Below the pieces are notes generated by a model. That model was not told the origin of the DNA. It ran no database searches and saw only the letters and a list, made by a program, of their open reading frames with translations. A DNA stretch of 64,000 bases from JBBQXK01 sp038251625 (GTDB lineage Bacteria > Pseudomonadota > Alphaproteobacteria > Rhodobacterales > Rhodobacteraceae). Below are positions 16,877-25,931 of the stretch, one piece after another; position 1 is the first letter of the stretch; the number at the start of each line of letters is the position of its first letter. The position numbers and the translations under genes were made by a program. The stretch covers positions 24,686 through 88,685 of the forward strand of contig JBBSBE010000002.1 in the NCBI GenBank assembly GCA_038251625.1, given 5' to 3'.

Positions 16877-18091
16877 TCAGCCTGCCAGCGCCTTGTTCAG
16901 GTACTCGTCCACCTTCTCAAGATAGCCGATCGTCGTCAGCCATTTCTGATCCGGCCCGACGAGAAGGGCGAGGTCCTTGGTCATGAACCCGTCTTCCACC
17001 GTCTGTACCGTCACGCGTTCCAGCGTGCTTGCAAAGCGCATCAGCGCGTCGTTGTTGTCGAGCTTGGCGCGGTGTTTCAGGCCGCCAGTCCACGCATAGA
17101 TCGAGGCGATCGAGTTGGTAGAGGTCTGCTTGCCCTGCTGGTGCTGGCGGTAATGGCGCGTCACGGTGCCATGCGCGGCTTCCGCCTCGACCACCTTGCC
17201 ATCGGGCGTCATCAGGACCGAAGTCATGAGCCCGAGCGAGCCAAAGCCCTGTGCCACCGTATCGGATTGCACGTCGCCATCGTAGTTCTTGCAGGCCCAG
17301 ACGTAACCGCCCGACCACTTCATGGCACTTGCCACCATGTCGTCGATCAGGCGGTGTTCGTAGTGGATGCCTTTTTTCTTGAATTCGGCTTCGAATTCTT
17401 CCTCGTAGACCTTCTGGAACAGTTCCTTGAACCGCCCGTCATACTGCTTGAGGATCGTGTTTTTGGTGGACAGATACACAGGCCAGCCAAGGTTGAGGCC
17501 ATAGTTCAGCGACGCGCGGGCGAAATCGAGGATCGAATCGTCCAGATTATACATCGCCATGTAGACGCCAGAGGATGGCGCATCATAGACGTCACGCTCG
17601 ATCACGGTGCCATCGTCGCCCACGAACTTCATCGACAGTTTGCCCTTGCCGGGAAACTTGAAATCGGTGGCGCGGTACTGGTCGCCGAAGGCATGGCGGC
17701 CCACGACGATCGGTTGCGTCCAGCCGGGCACAAGGCGCGGCACGTTGCGGCAGATGATGGGTTGACGGAAGATCACGCCGCCAAGGATGTTGCGGATGGT
17801 GCCGTTGGGGCTGCGCCACATCTGCTTGAGGCCGAACTCTTCAACGCGCCCCTCGTCGGCGGTGATCGTGGCGCATTTCACGCCCACGCCGTATTTGGCA
17901 ATCGCATGTGCACTGTCGATGGTGATCTGGTCGTTCGTCTCGTCCCGCACCTCGATTGAGAGGTCATAATATTTCAGGTCGATATCGAGGTAGGGCAGGA
18001 TCAGTTTCTGCTTGATGAAATCCCAGATGATCCGGGTCATTTCGTCGCCGTCGAGTTCGACCACGGGGTTTTCAACCTTGATCTTGGTCAT
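16877..18091 (-). CDS. icd: NADP-dependent isocitrate dehydrogenase
   Basis: It decarboxylates isocitrate to 2-oxoglutarate with NADP+ in the TCA cycle. At 404 residues it belongs to the homodimeric type related to eukaryotic ICDH rather than the E. coli-like 416-residue form. It starts KIKVENPVVELDGDEMTRIIW, has the substrate-binding Ser region MWRSPNGTIRNILGG, a GWTQPIVVGRHAFGDQYRATDF block, and the cofactor-binding part EAAHGTVTRHYR. It stands alone on the minus strand, with palindrome B just after its stop codon. Confidence 0.96.
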   Translation of the reverse strand: MTKIKVENPVVELDGDEMTRIIWDFIKQKLILPYLDIDLKYYDLSIEVRDETNDQITIDSAHAIAKYGVGVKCATITADEGRVEEFGLKQMWRSPNGTIRNILGGVIFRQPIICRNVPRLVPGWTQPIVVGRHAFGDQYRATDFKFPGKGKLSMKFVGDDGTVIERDVYDAPSSGVYMAMYNLDDSILDFARASLNYGLNLGWPVYLSTKNTILKQYDGRFKELFQKVYEEEFEAEFKKKGIHYEHRLIDDMVASAMKWSGGYVWACKNYDGDVQSDTVAQGFGSLGLMTSVLMTPDGKVVEAEAAHGTVTRHYRQHQQGKQTSTNSIASIYAWTGGLKHRAKLDNNDALMRFASTLERVTVQTVEDGFMTKDLALLVGPDQKWLTTIGYLEKVDEYLNKALAG

Positions 18092-18188
18092 CGGGGGCCC
18101 TTTCGCTGCCGGGATTCGGTTCTTGCCTTCCTAGCGGAAACCGTGCCGCGAAGAAAGATGGTATGCAACGGCATACCGAAACGCGCTC

Positions 18189-18776
18189 TCAGGTATCAAA
18201 GAACGCAAGCGCGCGCGCCCGCACCTGTGCCCATAGGCCCGGCGCCCCGCGCGCGATCTTGGCACCGATGCGGGCGTCAAGTTGCGCAAGCGTTACGTTG
18301 TAGCTGGTCCAGCTTCCGCCGCCTGCGTCGATGTTCTGCATCACGGGCTGCACGCGGTCGAGCGACTTCGCGAAAACGGCGTCCGGGGTTTCAGCCGCTT
18401 CGAATTCTTCCCAGAGAGCGCGAAGATCGGACCCGATGTCCTTGGGCAGCAAGCCGAATATCCGATCTGCCGCGCGCGCTTCGGCGGCCTGAACCACGGC
18501 CGAGCCATGCGCCTGGCCATCCGCTGAATGGATCGGCACGTCGCCGGTATCGATCTCGACCAGATCGTGGATCAGTAGCATCCGGATGACCCGGTTGATA
18601 TCAACGCCCGTTGCAGCCTGATCGGCCAGCACAAGCGCGTAAAGAGCCAGGTGCCAGGAGTGTTCACCCGAATTTTCGGGCCGCCCACCAGCCAGAACGG
18701 TTGTCGCACGCAGCACGCCCTTCAGCCGGTCTGCTTCGCCCAAGAACGCAAGCTGCGCGTCGAGCCTTTCGCTCAA
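18189..18776 (-). CDS. HD-domain phosphohydrolase (YfbR/HDDC2-like)
   Basis: A 195-residue HD-superfamily protein. ENSGEHSWHLALYAL supplies the first metal-binding His and IHDLVEIDTGD the HD pair, with a later conserved Asp near SLDRVQP. The closest described families are 5'-deoxynucleotidases such as YfbR and human HDDC2; the substrate here is inferred. The TTG start at 18776 overlaps the upstream stop codon (TTGA), which suggests coupled translation with the 87-residue gene. Confidence 0.78.
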   Translation of the reverse strand: MSERLDAQLAFLGEADRLKGVLRATTVLAGGRPENSGEHSWHLALYALVLADQAATGVDINRVIRMLLIHDLVEIDTGDVPIHSADGQAHGSAVVQAAEARAADRIFGLLPKDIGSDLRALWEEFEAAETPDAVFAKSLDRVQPVMQNIDAGGGSWTSYNVTLAQLDARIGAKIARGAPGLWAQVRARALAFFDT

Positions 18777-19036
18777 TGACCCTGGTCCGCGACCCGAGGT
18801 GCCTCGGGCGCCTTGCCACCTTCACGGCTGGCTTTCAGCGTACGATCCAGAAATTCGCGCGCGCGGCGTTCGGCCAAAAGCACGCGGATGGATTTGAGGT
18901 AGAATTCCTGCGTCGTGGGAGAACTGTCTAGCAGGACCTTCGAAATCTTGTCGTGCAACCGCTCATCACCGGTCTCGTCCATCGCGGCCAGCACATCGCG
19001 CGCGAGCTGGTCGCAAAGCTCGTCGATCATCGCCAT
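18773..19036 (-). CDS. Small conserved-type hypothetical protein (87 aa)
   Basis: An 87-residue, mostly helical, charged protein (LARDVLAAMDETGDERL, IRVLLAERRAREFLDRTL) that I do not recognise with confidence; it may belong to a small DUF found next to this hydrolase in Rhodobacterales. No signal or membrane segment is seen. Its ATG is one base after the stop codon of the alpha/beta hydrolase, and its stop overlaps the TTG of the HD gene, so the three genes form one tightly coupled unit. Confidence 0.65.
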   Translation of the reverse strand: MAMIDELCDQLARDVLAAMDETGDERLHDKISKVLLDSSPTTQEFYLKSIRVLLAERRAREFLDRTLKASREGGKAPEAPRVADQGH

Positions 19037-19037
19037 C

Positions 19038-19697
19038 TCAGCGCGATCCTTCGGTCAGGCGGCGCTTCACATAATCCGAAACGGTCTGGATCATCGGTTT
19101 CATATGTGCCTCCTCGTCCTTGAAGAAGTGGTCCGCCCCCTCGATCTGGGAGTGGGTGATCTTGATGCCCTTCTGCTCGTGCAGTTTGTTCACGAGCACG
19201 GTCGTATCCTTCGGGGGCGCCACCTTGTCGGCAGTACCGTTGATGATGAGGCCGGAGGACGGGCAGGGTGCCAGGAAGCTGAAATCGTACATGTTGGCCG
19301 GCGGGCTGACCGAGATGAACCCGGTAATCTCTGGCCGCCGCATCAGAAGCTGCATGCCGATCCACGCGCCGAAGGAAAAGCCCGCGACCCAGCAATGCTT
19401 GGAGTTCTGGTTCATGCTTTGCAGATAGTCGAGCGCACTGGCCGCATCCGACAATTCGCCGATGCCCTGATCGTACTCGCCCTGGCTGCGCCCCACGCCA
19501 CGGAAATTGAACCGCAGCACGGTGAAACCCAGATTGTAGAAGGCATAATGAAGATTATAGACCACCTTGTTGTTCATCGTGCCGCCAAACTGCGGGTGCG
19601 GATGCAGCACGATTGCGATCGGGGCGTCGCGGTCTTTCTGGGGGTGGTAGCGGCCTTCTAGTCGGCCCTCGGGCCCTGCAAAAATAACTTCGGGCAT
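19038..19697 (-). CDS. Alpha/beta hydrolase
   Basis: A 219-residue alpha/beta hydrolase. HPHPQFGGTMNNKVV is the oxyanion-region motif typical of this cytosolic subfamily, NFRGVGRSQGEY the next conserved block, and GFSFGAWIG the nucleophile elbow with its Ser. The Asp is probably in INGTADKVAP and the His in GADHFFKDEE. Its substrate is unknown. ATG 19697 starts the canonical MPEVIFAGPEGRLEGRYH sequence. It is the first gene of the three-gene unit with the small protein and the HD protein, and is divergent from iscR. Confidence 0.85.
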   Translation of the reverse strand: MPEVIFAGPEGRLEGRYHPQKDRDAPIAIVLHPHPQFGGTMNNKVVYNLHYAFYNLGFTVLRFNFRGVGRSQGEYDQGIGELSDAASALDYLQSMNQNSKHCWVAGFSFGAWIGMQLLMRRPEITGFISVSPPANMYDFSFLAPCPSSGLIINGTADKVAPPKDTTVLVNKLHEQKGIKITHSQIEGADHFFKDEEAHMKPMIQTVSDYVKRRLTEGSR

Positions 19698-19847
19698 TCT
19701 CTCGCCACTCTCCCTGGCCGGCAGGCGTGGACAAAGACCGCCACCTGACATAGCACCAATGGGGCCTGATGTCGCAGCCCCGTGAACCCCGGTGAGTTAA
19801 GCGCCAGAGGCCCTGCCGTCAATGGCAGGATGGGTGTGGAGGGGGCG

Positions 19848-20309
19848 ATGAAGCTTTCGACCAAGGGGCGCTACGCCATGGTAGCTCTGGCGGATCTGGC
19901 GCTGGCGGGGCAGGAGGGTCTGGTTTCGCTGGCTGAAGTATCCAAACGACAGGATATCAGCTTGCCCTACCTTGAGCAGCTTTTCGTCAAGCTGCGGCGG
20001 GCCGGGTTGGTCGAGGCTGTGCGCGGCCCCGGGGGGGGCTACAAGCTGGCGCGCAGCCCGGATGCGATCCGGGTAAGCGAGGTCATGCAGGCGGTCGAAG
20101 AAACCGTCGACGCGCTGCATACCGGGGCAGGGGCATCGGGTGGCGTGTCCGGCACGCGGGCGCAAAGCCTGACAAACCGGATGTGGGAGGGGCTTAGCGC
20201 GCAAGTCTATGTGTTTTTGCACTCCACCCGGTTGTCGGATGTGGTGCGCAATGAAATGCAGCCTTGCCCTGCTGTTCCCGCGCTCTTCCGCGTGGTGGAC
20301 GAGGACTGA
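19848..20309 (+). CDS. iscR: Rrf2-family regulator IscR (single-cysteine type)
   Basis: IscR senses iron-sulfur status and controls the cluster-assembly genes downstream. The 153-residue protein has the Rrf2 winged helix (MKLSTKGRYAMVALADLAL, LPYLEQLFVKLRRAGLV, GPGGGYKLAR). It lacks the three clustered Cys residues of E. coli IscR and has only one Cys, at about residue 140 (MQPCPA). This matches the unusual single-Cys IscR reported for Rhodobacter sphaeroides. The start at ATG 19848 has GGAGG at 19838-19842. The Gly-Gly-Gly codons in the wing create an eight-G run at 20031-20038. Confidence 0.92.
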   Translation: MKLSTKGRYAMVALADLALAGQEGLVSLAEVSKRQDISLPYLEQLFVKLRRAGLVEAVRGPGGGYKLARSPDAIRVSEVMQAVEETVDALHTGAGASGGVSGTRAQSLTNRMWEGLSAQVYVFLHSTRLSDVVRNEMQPCPAVPALFRVVDED

Positions 20310-20367
20310 TCCGGCCTGACCGGCGCGCGGCTTTGGATTTCGGGACATTTGGGCAAAGCATCAGGGG

Positions 20368-21420
20368 ATGGTTGTGGCGGCGCGTGTATATCTGGACTGG
20401 AACGCGACAACGCCGCTGCGGGCGGAAGCGCGGGCTGCAATGGTTGCGGCGATGGATGTGCTGGGAAACCCGTCTTCGGTGCATGCCGAAGGGCGGGCCG
20501 CCAAAGCCCTGATCGAGCGGGCAAGAGAGCAGGTGGCGGCGGCGTTGGGGGCAGAAGGCGCGGACATCGTTTTCACCGCTGGCGCAACCGAGGCTGCGGC
20601 GCTCGCCTGTGCAGGGCGCGGCCTGGTGTGCGCCGAAGTTGAGCATGAGGCCGTATCGGCCTGGTGCGCCCCGTCCCTGATGACAAATGCGGATGGAAGC
20701 GTTGCTGTCGTGGGTCCGGTGCAGTCAGCGCTCCAACTGGCCAATTCCGAGACCGGGATCATGCAGACCTTGCCAGATGGGCTGGAGGTCAGCGATCTGA
20801 CACAGGCGTTTGGCAAGGTGCCGCTGGCGTTCAACTGGCTCGGGTGCGCGAAGGGGCTTGTGTCCGCGCACAAACTGGGTGGGCCCAAGGGCGTGGGTGC
20901 ATTGGTGCTGCGCCGCGGTCTGGATGTGGCAGCGCAGATGCGGGGCGGCGGGCAGGAAATGGGGCGCCGCGCGGGGACAGAGAACATCATCGGCATCGCC
21001 GGTTTTGGCGCTGCAGCAGAGGCCGCAACGCGAGATTTGGCCGATGGTGTGTGGGACCGGGTGGCCGAACTTAGAAATATTCTAGAAAGGGCATTGTCCG
21101 CCGGGATGAACAAGACTAATTTTGTCGGGAAAGGCGTGCAGCGCTTGCCTAACACCATCTGCCTCATGGCCCCCGGCTGGAAAGGCGAGACGCAGGTGAT
21201 GGCGATGGATTTGGCAGGGTTCGCCGTTTCGGCGGGTTCTGCCTGTTCCAGCGGCAAGGTGCGCGCCAGCCGTGTGCTGCGTGCGATGGGATATGGCGAG
21301 CGGGACGCGGGGTCGGCGATCCGCATTTCGCTGGGTCCCACGACGACCGAAGAGGATGTTCTGCGCTTTGCCGAGGCGTGGACGAAAGCGTACCGCAGGC
21401 ACGCCGAACGCGCCGCCTGA
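20368..21420 (+). CDS. Cysteine desulfurase, IscS/NifS-like (short)
   Basis: A PLP enzyme that takes sulfur from cysteine for cluster assembly. At 350 residues it is about 50 shorter than IscS. The signatures are present: YLDWNATTP and GNPSSVHAEGR at the N-terminus, the PLP Lys in SAHKLGGPKG (about residue 169), RAGTENI, and the sulfur-accepting Cys in GSACSSGKVRASRVL (about residue 293), the group I form. The start may be ATG 20368 or GTG 20374, which has better spacing to AGGGG. It sits between iscR and sufB, so the cluster has two different desulfurases. Confidence 0.88.
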   Translation: MVVAARVYLDWNATTPLRAEARAAMVAAMDVLGNPSSVHAEGRAAKALIERAREQVAAALGAEGADIVFTAGATEAAALACAGRGLVCAEVEHEAVSAWCAPSLMTNADGSVAVVGPVQSALQLANSETGIMQTLPDGLEVSDLTQAFGKVPLAFNWLGCAKGLVSAHKLGGPKGVGALVLRRGLDVAAQMRGGGQEMGRRAGTENIIGIAGFGAAAEAATRDLADGVWDRVAELRNILERALSAGMNKTNFVGKGVQRLPNTICLMAPGWKGETQVMAMDLAGFAVSAGSACSSGKVRASRVLRAMGYGERDAGSAIRISLGPTTTEEDVLRFAEAWTKAYRRHAERAA

Positions 21421-21436
21421 GGAGAAGGAGACGACG

Positions 21437-22963
21437 ATGACAGCCCTGTTTGACACCCCTGTCGTGGAAACCGAGGTGCGCGACGGCGTGGACCGCGAGA
21501 CAATCGAGACCGTTCAGGCGATGTCCGGCGCGTACAAGCACGGCTGGTCCACCGATATCGAGATGGACTATGCGCCAAAGGGTCTGAGCGAAGAAATCGT
21601 TCGCCTTATCAGCGCAAAAAACGCCGAGCCGGAATGGATGCTCGACTGGCGCCTTGCGGCCTATCGGCGCTGGGTAAAACTGGACGAGCCGACCTGGGCG
21701 ATGATCAACTATCCGACGATCGACTATCAGGACCAGTTCTATTACGCCAAGCCGAAAAGCATGGACGTCAAGCCCAAAAGTCTGGACGAGGTGGATCCAA
21801 AGCTTCTGGCCACCTACGAAAAGCTGGGGATTCCTCTGAAGGAGCAAATGCTTCTGGCCGGAGTTGAAGGCTCGGATGCGCCGCGCAAGGTGGCCGTTGA
21901 TGCGGTCTTTGACTCTGTTTCCCTGGGTACCACGTTCAAGGCGGAACTGGCGAAGGCGGGCGTGATCTTCTGTTCGATCAGCGAAGCTGTCCGCGAGCAT
22001 CCGGACCTCGTGAAAAAGTACCTTGGGTCGGTCGTTCCGCAATCGGACAACTTCTTTGCAACGCTGAATGCGGCGGTCTTTTCTGATGGATCCTTCGTCT
22101 ACATCCCGCCCGGGGTGCGCTGCCCGATGGAGCTTTCCACGTATTTCCGCATCAACGCGGAAAACACCGGCCAGTTCGAGCGCACGCTCATCATCGCCGA
22201 CAAGGGATCCTATGTCAGCTACCTCGAAGGTTGCACAGCGCCCAAGCGCGACATCGCGCAGCTGCATGCAGCGGTGGTGGAGATCGTGCTGCTGGACGAT
22301 GCAGAGGTGAAATACTCGACCGTCCAGAACTGGTATCCGGGCGACGAGAACGGCAAGGGCGGCATCTACAACTTTGTCACCAAACGCGCCGATTGCCGTG
22401 GTGACCGGTCCAAGGTGATGTGGACGCAAGTGGAAACCGGATCGGCCATCACCTGGAAATACCCCTCCTGCATTCTGCGCGGGGATGATACGCAGGGTGA
22501 GTTCTATTCCATCGCCATCGCCAACAACGCGCAACAGGCCGATACCGGGACCAAGATGATCCATCTTGGAAAGAACAGCCGCTCTCGCATTGTTTCCAAA
22601 GGGATTTCGGCGGGGCGGGCGCAGAATACCTACCGAGGATTGGTCTCGATGCACCCGAAGGCAAAGAACAGCCGCAACTACACGCAATGTGACAGCCTGC
22701 TGATCGGCGACAAATGCGGTGCGCATACGGTGCCCTACATCGAGGTGCGCAACAATTCGTCGCGCGTGGAACATGAAGCGACCACCTCAAAGGTAGATGA
22801 CGACCAGCTTTTTTATTGCCGCTCGCGCGGCATGGACGAGGAAGAGGCCGTCGCGCTGGTGGTCAATGGCTTCGTCAAGGACGTGCTGCAAACCCTGCCG
22901 ATGGAGTTCGCGATGGAGGCGCAGGCGCTGGTCGCGATTTCGCTGGAAGGATCGGTGGGGTAG
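21437..22963 (+). CDS. sufB: Fe-S cluster assembly scaffold SufB
   Basis: SufB forms the SufBC2D scaffold on which iron-sulfur clusters are built. The 508-residue product carries the family blocks YYAKPKS, PPGVRCPMELSTYFRIN, DKGSYVSYLEGCTAP, TVQNWYPGDENGKGGIYNFVTKR and the C-terminal YCRSRGMDEEEAVALVVNGF. AAGGAG directly precedes the start at ATG 21437, 16 bp after the desulfurase gene. The length is within the 480-510 range of SufB, longer than the roughly 430 of SufD. Confidence 0.96.
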   Translation: MTALFDTPVVETEVRDGVDRETIETVQAMSGAYKHGWSTDIEMDYAPKGLSEEIVRLISAKNAEPEWMLDWRLAAYRRWVKLDEPTWAMINYPTIDYQDQFYYAKPKSMDVKPKSLDEVDPKLLATYEKLGIPLKEQMLLAGVEGSDAPRKVAVDAVFDSVSLGTTFKAELAKAGVIFCSISEAVREHPDLVKKYLGSVVPQSDNFFATLNAAVFSDGSFVYIPPGVRCPMELSTYFRINAENTGQFERTLIIADKGSYVSYLEGCTAPKRDIAQLHAAVVEIVLLDDAEVKYSTVQNWYPGDENGKGGIYNFVTKRADCRGDRSKVMWTQVETGSAITWKYPSCILRGDDTQGEFYSIAIANNAQQADTGTKMIHLGKNSRSRIVSKGISAGRAQNTYRGLVSMHPKAKNSRNYTQCDSLLIGDKCGAHTVPYIEVRNNSSRVEHEATTSKVDDDQLFYCRSRGMDEEEAVALVVNGFVKDVLQTLPMEFAMEAQALVAISLEGSVG

Positions 22964-22966
22964 GCG

Positions 22967-23287
22967 ATGATCACCACCAACCCGAACATCGAAGGCCGCC
23001 CGATCGCCGAATACAAGCGTATCGTGACCGGAGATGCGATCGTTGCGACCAGCATCTTTCGCGATATCTCTTCCGGGATCTCCGCAGCGATCACCTATAT
23101 CATTGGTGGCCGCTCGGGTGCCTGCGAGCAGGAGGTGGGCACGGCGCGCGACACGGCTCTGCGCGAGACGGAAGAACGGGCGGCGGCGCTCGGTGCCACG
23201 GCGGTGGTGGGGGTGGACCTCTACTCTCAGGTGATCAGGAACATGCTGATGGTTTCGGCCTCTGGCACGGCGGTGCGTCTTGGCTGA
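22967..23287 (+). CDS. YbjQ/UPF0145-family protein
   Basis: A 106-residue protein of the YbjQ (DUF74, putative heavy-metal-binding) family, recognised by YKRIVTGDAIVATSIFRDI, the long helix ETEERAAALGATAVVGVD and the small C-terminal strand LMVSASGTAVRL. Family members form pentamers; their role is not settled. It lies three bases after sufB and before sufC, inside the cluster, which suggests a link to metal or iron-sulfur handling, but that is inference from position. Confidence 0.82.
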   Translation: MITTNPNIEGRPIAEYKRIVTGDAIVATSIFRDISSGISAAITYIIGGRSGACEQEVGTARDTALRETEERAAALGATAVVGVDLYSQVIRNMLMVSASGTAVRLG

Positions 23288-23867
23288 GACGGCACCGGAA
23301 TTGACCATGCCACCGGGCGAGGCCCGGGCGTTGCGCTCCGCCTATGAAGGGGCCGAGACGATTCTTGAATACGGATCGGGCGGGTCTACGGTGTTGGCGG
23401 GCACACTGCCGGGCAAGCACGTGTTCAGCGTGGAAAGCGATGCAGGCTGGTTCGCGCAGATGCAGGGATGGTTTGCCGCGAACCCGCCGCAGGCGGTGCT
23501 GGCACTGCACCATGCCGATGTCGGACCGACCAAGGAATGGGGGCATCCGGCGGACAAGGGCAGCCTCAAACGCTGGCCCGGCTATCCGGTTTCCGTCTGG
23601 GACCGCGCCGATTTCCGCCACCCCGATGTGGTGCTGATTGATGGGCGGTTTCGTGTGGCCTGCCTTCTGACCACGATTTTCCGCATCACCCGCCCGGTGG
23701 TCGCGCTTTTTGACGATTACAGGGGCCGCAAGGTTTATCACGGGGCCGAAACGATGGTGCGGCCGGTGGAAATGATCGGGCGCATGGCCCGGTTCGAGTT
23801 GCAACCCACGGCCTTTCCGGTGGATCGGATGGCTTGGGTGATCGGGCAGTTCATGCGGCCCGTATGA
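23280..23867 (+). CDS. Methyltransferase-fold hypothetical protein
   Basis: A 195-residue cytosolic protein. The motif ILEYGSGGSTVLAG resembles the SAM-binding Gly-rich loop, FSVESDAGWF a following acidic strand end, and PDVVLIDGRFRVACLL a later Rossmann strand, so a class I methyltransferase-like fold is likely; activity and substrate are unknown. The start is either TTG 23280, overlapping the end of the ybjQ-like gene, or ATG 23307. It is encoded between sufB and sufC on the same strand and so belongs to the transcript. Confidence 0.65.
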   Translation: MAETAPELTMPPGEARALRSAYEGAETILEYGSGGSTVLAGTLPGKHVFSVESDAGWFAQMQGWFAANPPQAVLALHHADVGPTKEWGHPADKGSLKRWPGYPVSVWDRADFRHPDVVLIDGRFRVACLLTTIFRITRPVVALFDDYRGRKVYHGAETMVRPVEMIGRMARFELQPTAFPVDRMAWVIGQFMRPV

Positions 23868-23885
23868 TATCTGAAGGAAAAAGAA

Positions 23886-24641
23886 ATGCTGGAAATCAAG
23901 AACCTGCACGTGAAACTTGAGGAAGAAGACAAGCCGATTCTGAAGGGTTTGAACCTGACGGTCGAGGCTGGGCGCGTGCACGCGATCATGGGGCCGAATG
24001 GATCGGGTAAATCGACCCTGTCCTATGTGCTGGCAGGGCGCGGCGGCTACGAGGTGACCGAAGGATCGGCCACGTTGGATGGCGTGGAATTGCTGGGGAT
24101 GGAGCCGGAAGAGCGCGCGGCAGCGGGGCTTTTTCTGGCGTTTCAGTATCCTGTGGAAATACCCGGTGTGGGCAACATGACCTTTCTGCGGACGGCGGTG
24201 AATGCGCAGCGCAAGGCACGTGGCGAAGACGAGATGAGCGCAGGCGAATTCCTGAAAGTCGTGCGCGCAAAGGCAGCCAGCCTGAAGATCGACGCCGAAA
24301 TGATGAAGCGCCCCGTCAATGTAGGGTTTTCCGGCGGCGAGAAGAAGCGTAACGAAATCCTGCAGATGGCCATGCTTGAGCCGCGCATGTGCATCCTGGA
24401 TGAAACCGACAGTGGCCTTGATGTCGATGCCATGAAACTGGTGGCAGATGGCGTGAACGCACTGCGCGACGCAGGGCGGGGCTTTCTGGTGATCACCCAC
24501 TATCAGCGGCTGCTCGATCATATCCGCCCCGACGTCGTGCATATCATGGCCGACGGTCGGATCGTGAAATCGGGCGGGCCGGAGCTTGCGCTGGAGGTTG
24601 AGGCAAACGGCTACGCAGGCATTCTTGAGGAGGTCGCGTGA
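23886..24641 (+). CDS. sufC: Fe-S cluster assembly ATPase SufC
   Basis: SufC is the cytosolic ABC-type ATPase of the SufBC2D complex. The 251-residue sequence has Walker A GPNGSGKST, the Q-loop LAFQYPVEIPGV that is specific to SufC, the signature FSGGEKKRNEI, Walker B MCILDETDSGLD and the switch His in VITHYQRLL. AAGGA lies 8 nt upstream of its ATG, and its stop codon overlaps the sufD start (TGATG). Confidence 0.97.
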   Translation: MLEIKNLHVKLEEEDKPILKGLNLTVEAGRVHAIMGPNGSGKSTLSYVLAGRGGYEVTEGSATLDGVELLGMEPEERAAAGLFLAFQYPVEIPGVGNMTFLRTAVNAQRKARGEDEMSAGEFLKVVRAKAASLKIDAEMMKRPVNVGFSGGEKKRNEILQMAMLEPRMCILDETDSGLDVDAMKLVADGVNALRDAGRGFLVITHYQRLLDHIRPDVVHIMADGRIVKSGGPELALEVEANGYAGILEEVA

Positions 24642-25930
24642 TGGCGGCGCCGCAAGCCAAGGGCGACGCGCTTGCCGCCCGGATCGCCGACCTGAACCTG
24701 CAGCGGGGCGGCTGGTCGGCTTCTGCACGCGAGGCGGCGCTGGCGCGACTGTTGGCGATGGGTTTGCCGGGGCGACGTGACGAATACTGGCGCTATACGG
24801 ACCCGGCAACGCTGAACGCCCCGGTCGCGCCTGCGGCCGCGATCTTCCACGATGACGATGAACCACCTGTCTTTGCTTCGGTGGATCCGTTGAAGCTTGT
24901 GTTCGTCGATGGCGTCTTCGATGCAGCGCAATCCGACGATCCCGCCCTTGCGGGGGTCGAGATCGAACGGCTGGCTGTTGCCTGGCGTTCGGATATCCAT
25001 TGGGCACGCGATCTTTATGGTGTGCTCGAGGCGCGGGGACAGCTGCCCGTGGCGCGGCCCTTTGCGGCTTTGAACACGGCTTTTGCAAGCGACGGCCTGT
25101 TGATCCGCGTAACCGGGCGCGCCAGACGGCCAGTCGCCCTGATTTATCGACACGAATCAACGCAATCGGATGCAATCCTCCATCACTGCGTGAAGGTTGA
25201 AGCCGGGGCGGAGATGACGCTTCTGGAAAGTGGCCCGGCTGCTGCGCGGTTCAACAAGGTGATAGAGATCGACATCGCGGAAGGTGGCCGCTTTCACCAC
25301 ATCTGCGCGCAAGGGCGGGATCACGAACGCCGCGCGGTGACGCACGTCTTTGCCCGTCTGGCACAGCGCGCGGTGCTGAAATCCTTTGCTCTGACCGCGA
25401 ACGGGCGCCTGACGCGGAATGAGGCATTCGTGGAACTCGCGGGCGCCGAGGCGGTGGCGCATCTCGCCGGTGCTGCGATGGGCGACGGGGATTTTCTGCA
25501 GGACGATACGATATTCGTCAGCCATGCCGCGCCCCATTGCGAAAGCCGCCAGGTGTTCAAGAAGGTGCTGAAGAACGGTGCCACGGGCGTCTTTCAGGGC
25601 AAGATTCTGGTCAAGCAGATCGCGCAGAAGACGGATGGCTATCAGATCAGCCAATCTCTGCTTCTGGACGATGACAGCCAGTTTCTGGCCAAGCCCGAGC
25701 TTGAGATCTACGCTGATGATGTAAAATGCAGCCATGGCTCTACCTCCGGGGCGATTGACGAGACAGCACTTTTCTACCTCCGGTCCCGCGGTATTCCTGA
25801 GGGGCGGGCGAAATCCCTTCTGGTGCTGGCTTTTCTGGCCGAGGCGATCGGGGAAATCGAAGACGAAGCGATCGGCGACGATATCCGCACGCGCCTGGAA
25901 GGCTGGCTCTCCCGGCACGAAAGCATCTGA
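24641..25930 (+). CDS. sufD: Fe-S cluster assembly protein SufD
   Basis: SufD pairs with SufB in the SufBC2D scaffold and helps iron entry. The 429-residue protein has the N-terminal GRRDEYWRYTDPATL block and the C-terminal family core: QIAQKTDGYQISQSLLL, KPELEIYADDVKCSHGST with the conserved Cys and His, and FYLRSRGIPEGRAKSLL. ATG 24641 is chosen, overlapping the sufC stop by one base, with GAGGAGG at 24627-24633; a GTG three bases earlier is possible. Confidence 0.95.
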   Translation: MAAPQAKGDALAARIADLNLQRGGWSASAREAALARLLAMGLPGRRDEYWRYTDPATLNAPVAPAAAIFHDDDEPPVFASVDPLKLVFVDGVFDAAQSDDPALAGVEIERLAVAWRSDIHWARDLYGVLEARGQLPVARPFAALNTAFASDGLLIRVTGRARRPVALIYRHESTQSDAILHHCVKVEAGAEMTLLESGPAAARFNKVIEIDIAEGGRFHHICAQGRDHERRAVTHVFARLAQRAVLKSFALTANGRLTRNEAFVELAGAEAVAHLAGAAMGDGDFLQDDTIFVSHAAPHCESRQVFKKVLKNGATGVFQGKILVKQIAQKTDGYQISQSLLLDDDSQFLAKPELEIYADDVKCSHGSTSGAIDETALFYLRSRGIPEGRAKSLLVLAFLAEAIGEIEDEAIGDDIRTRLEGWLSRHESI

Positions 25931-25931
25931 C

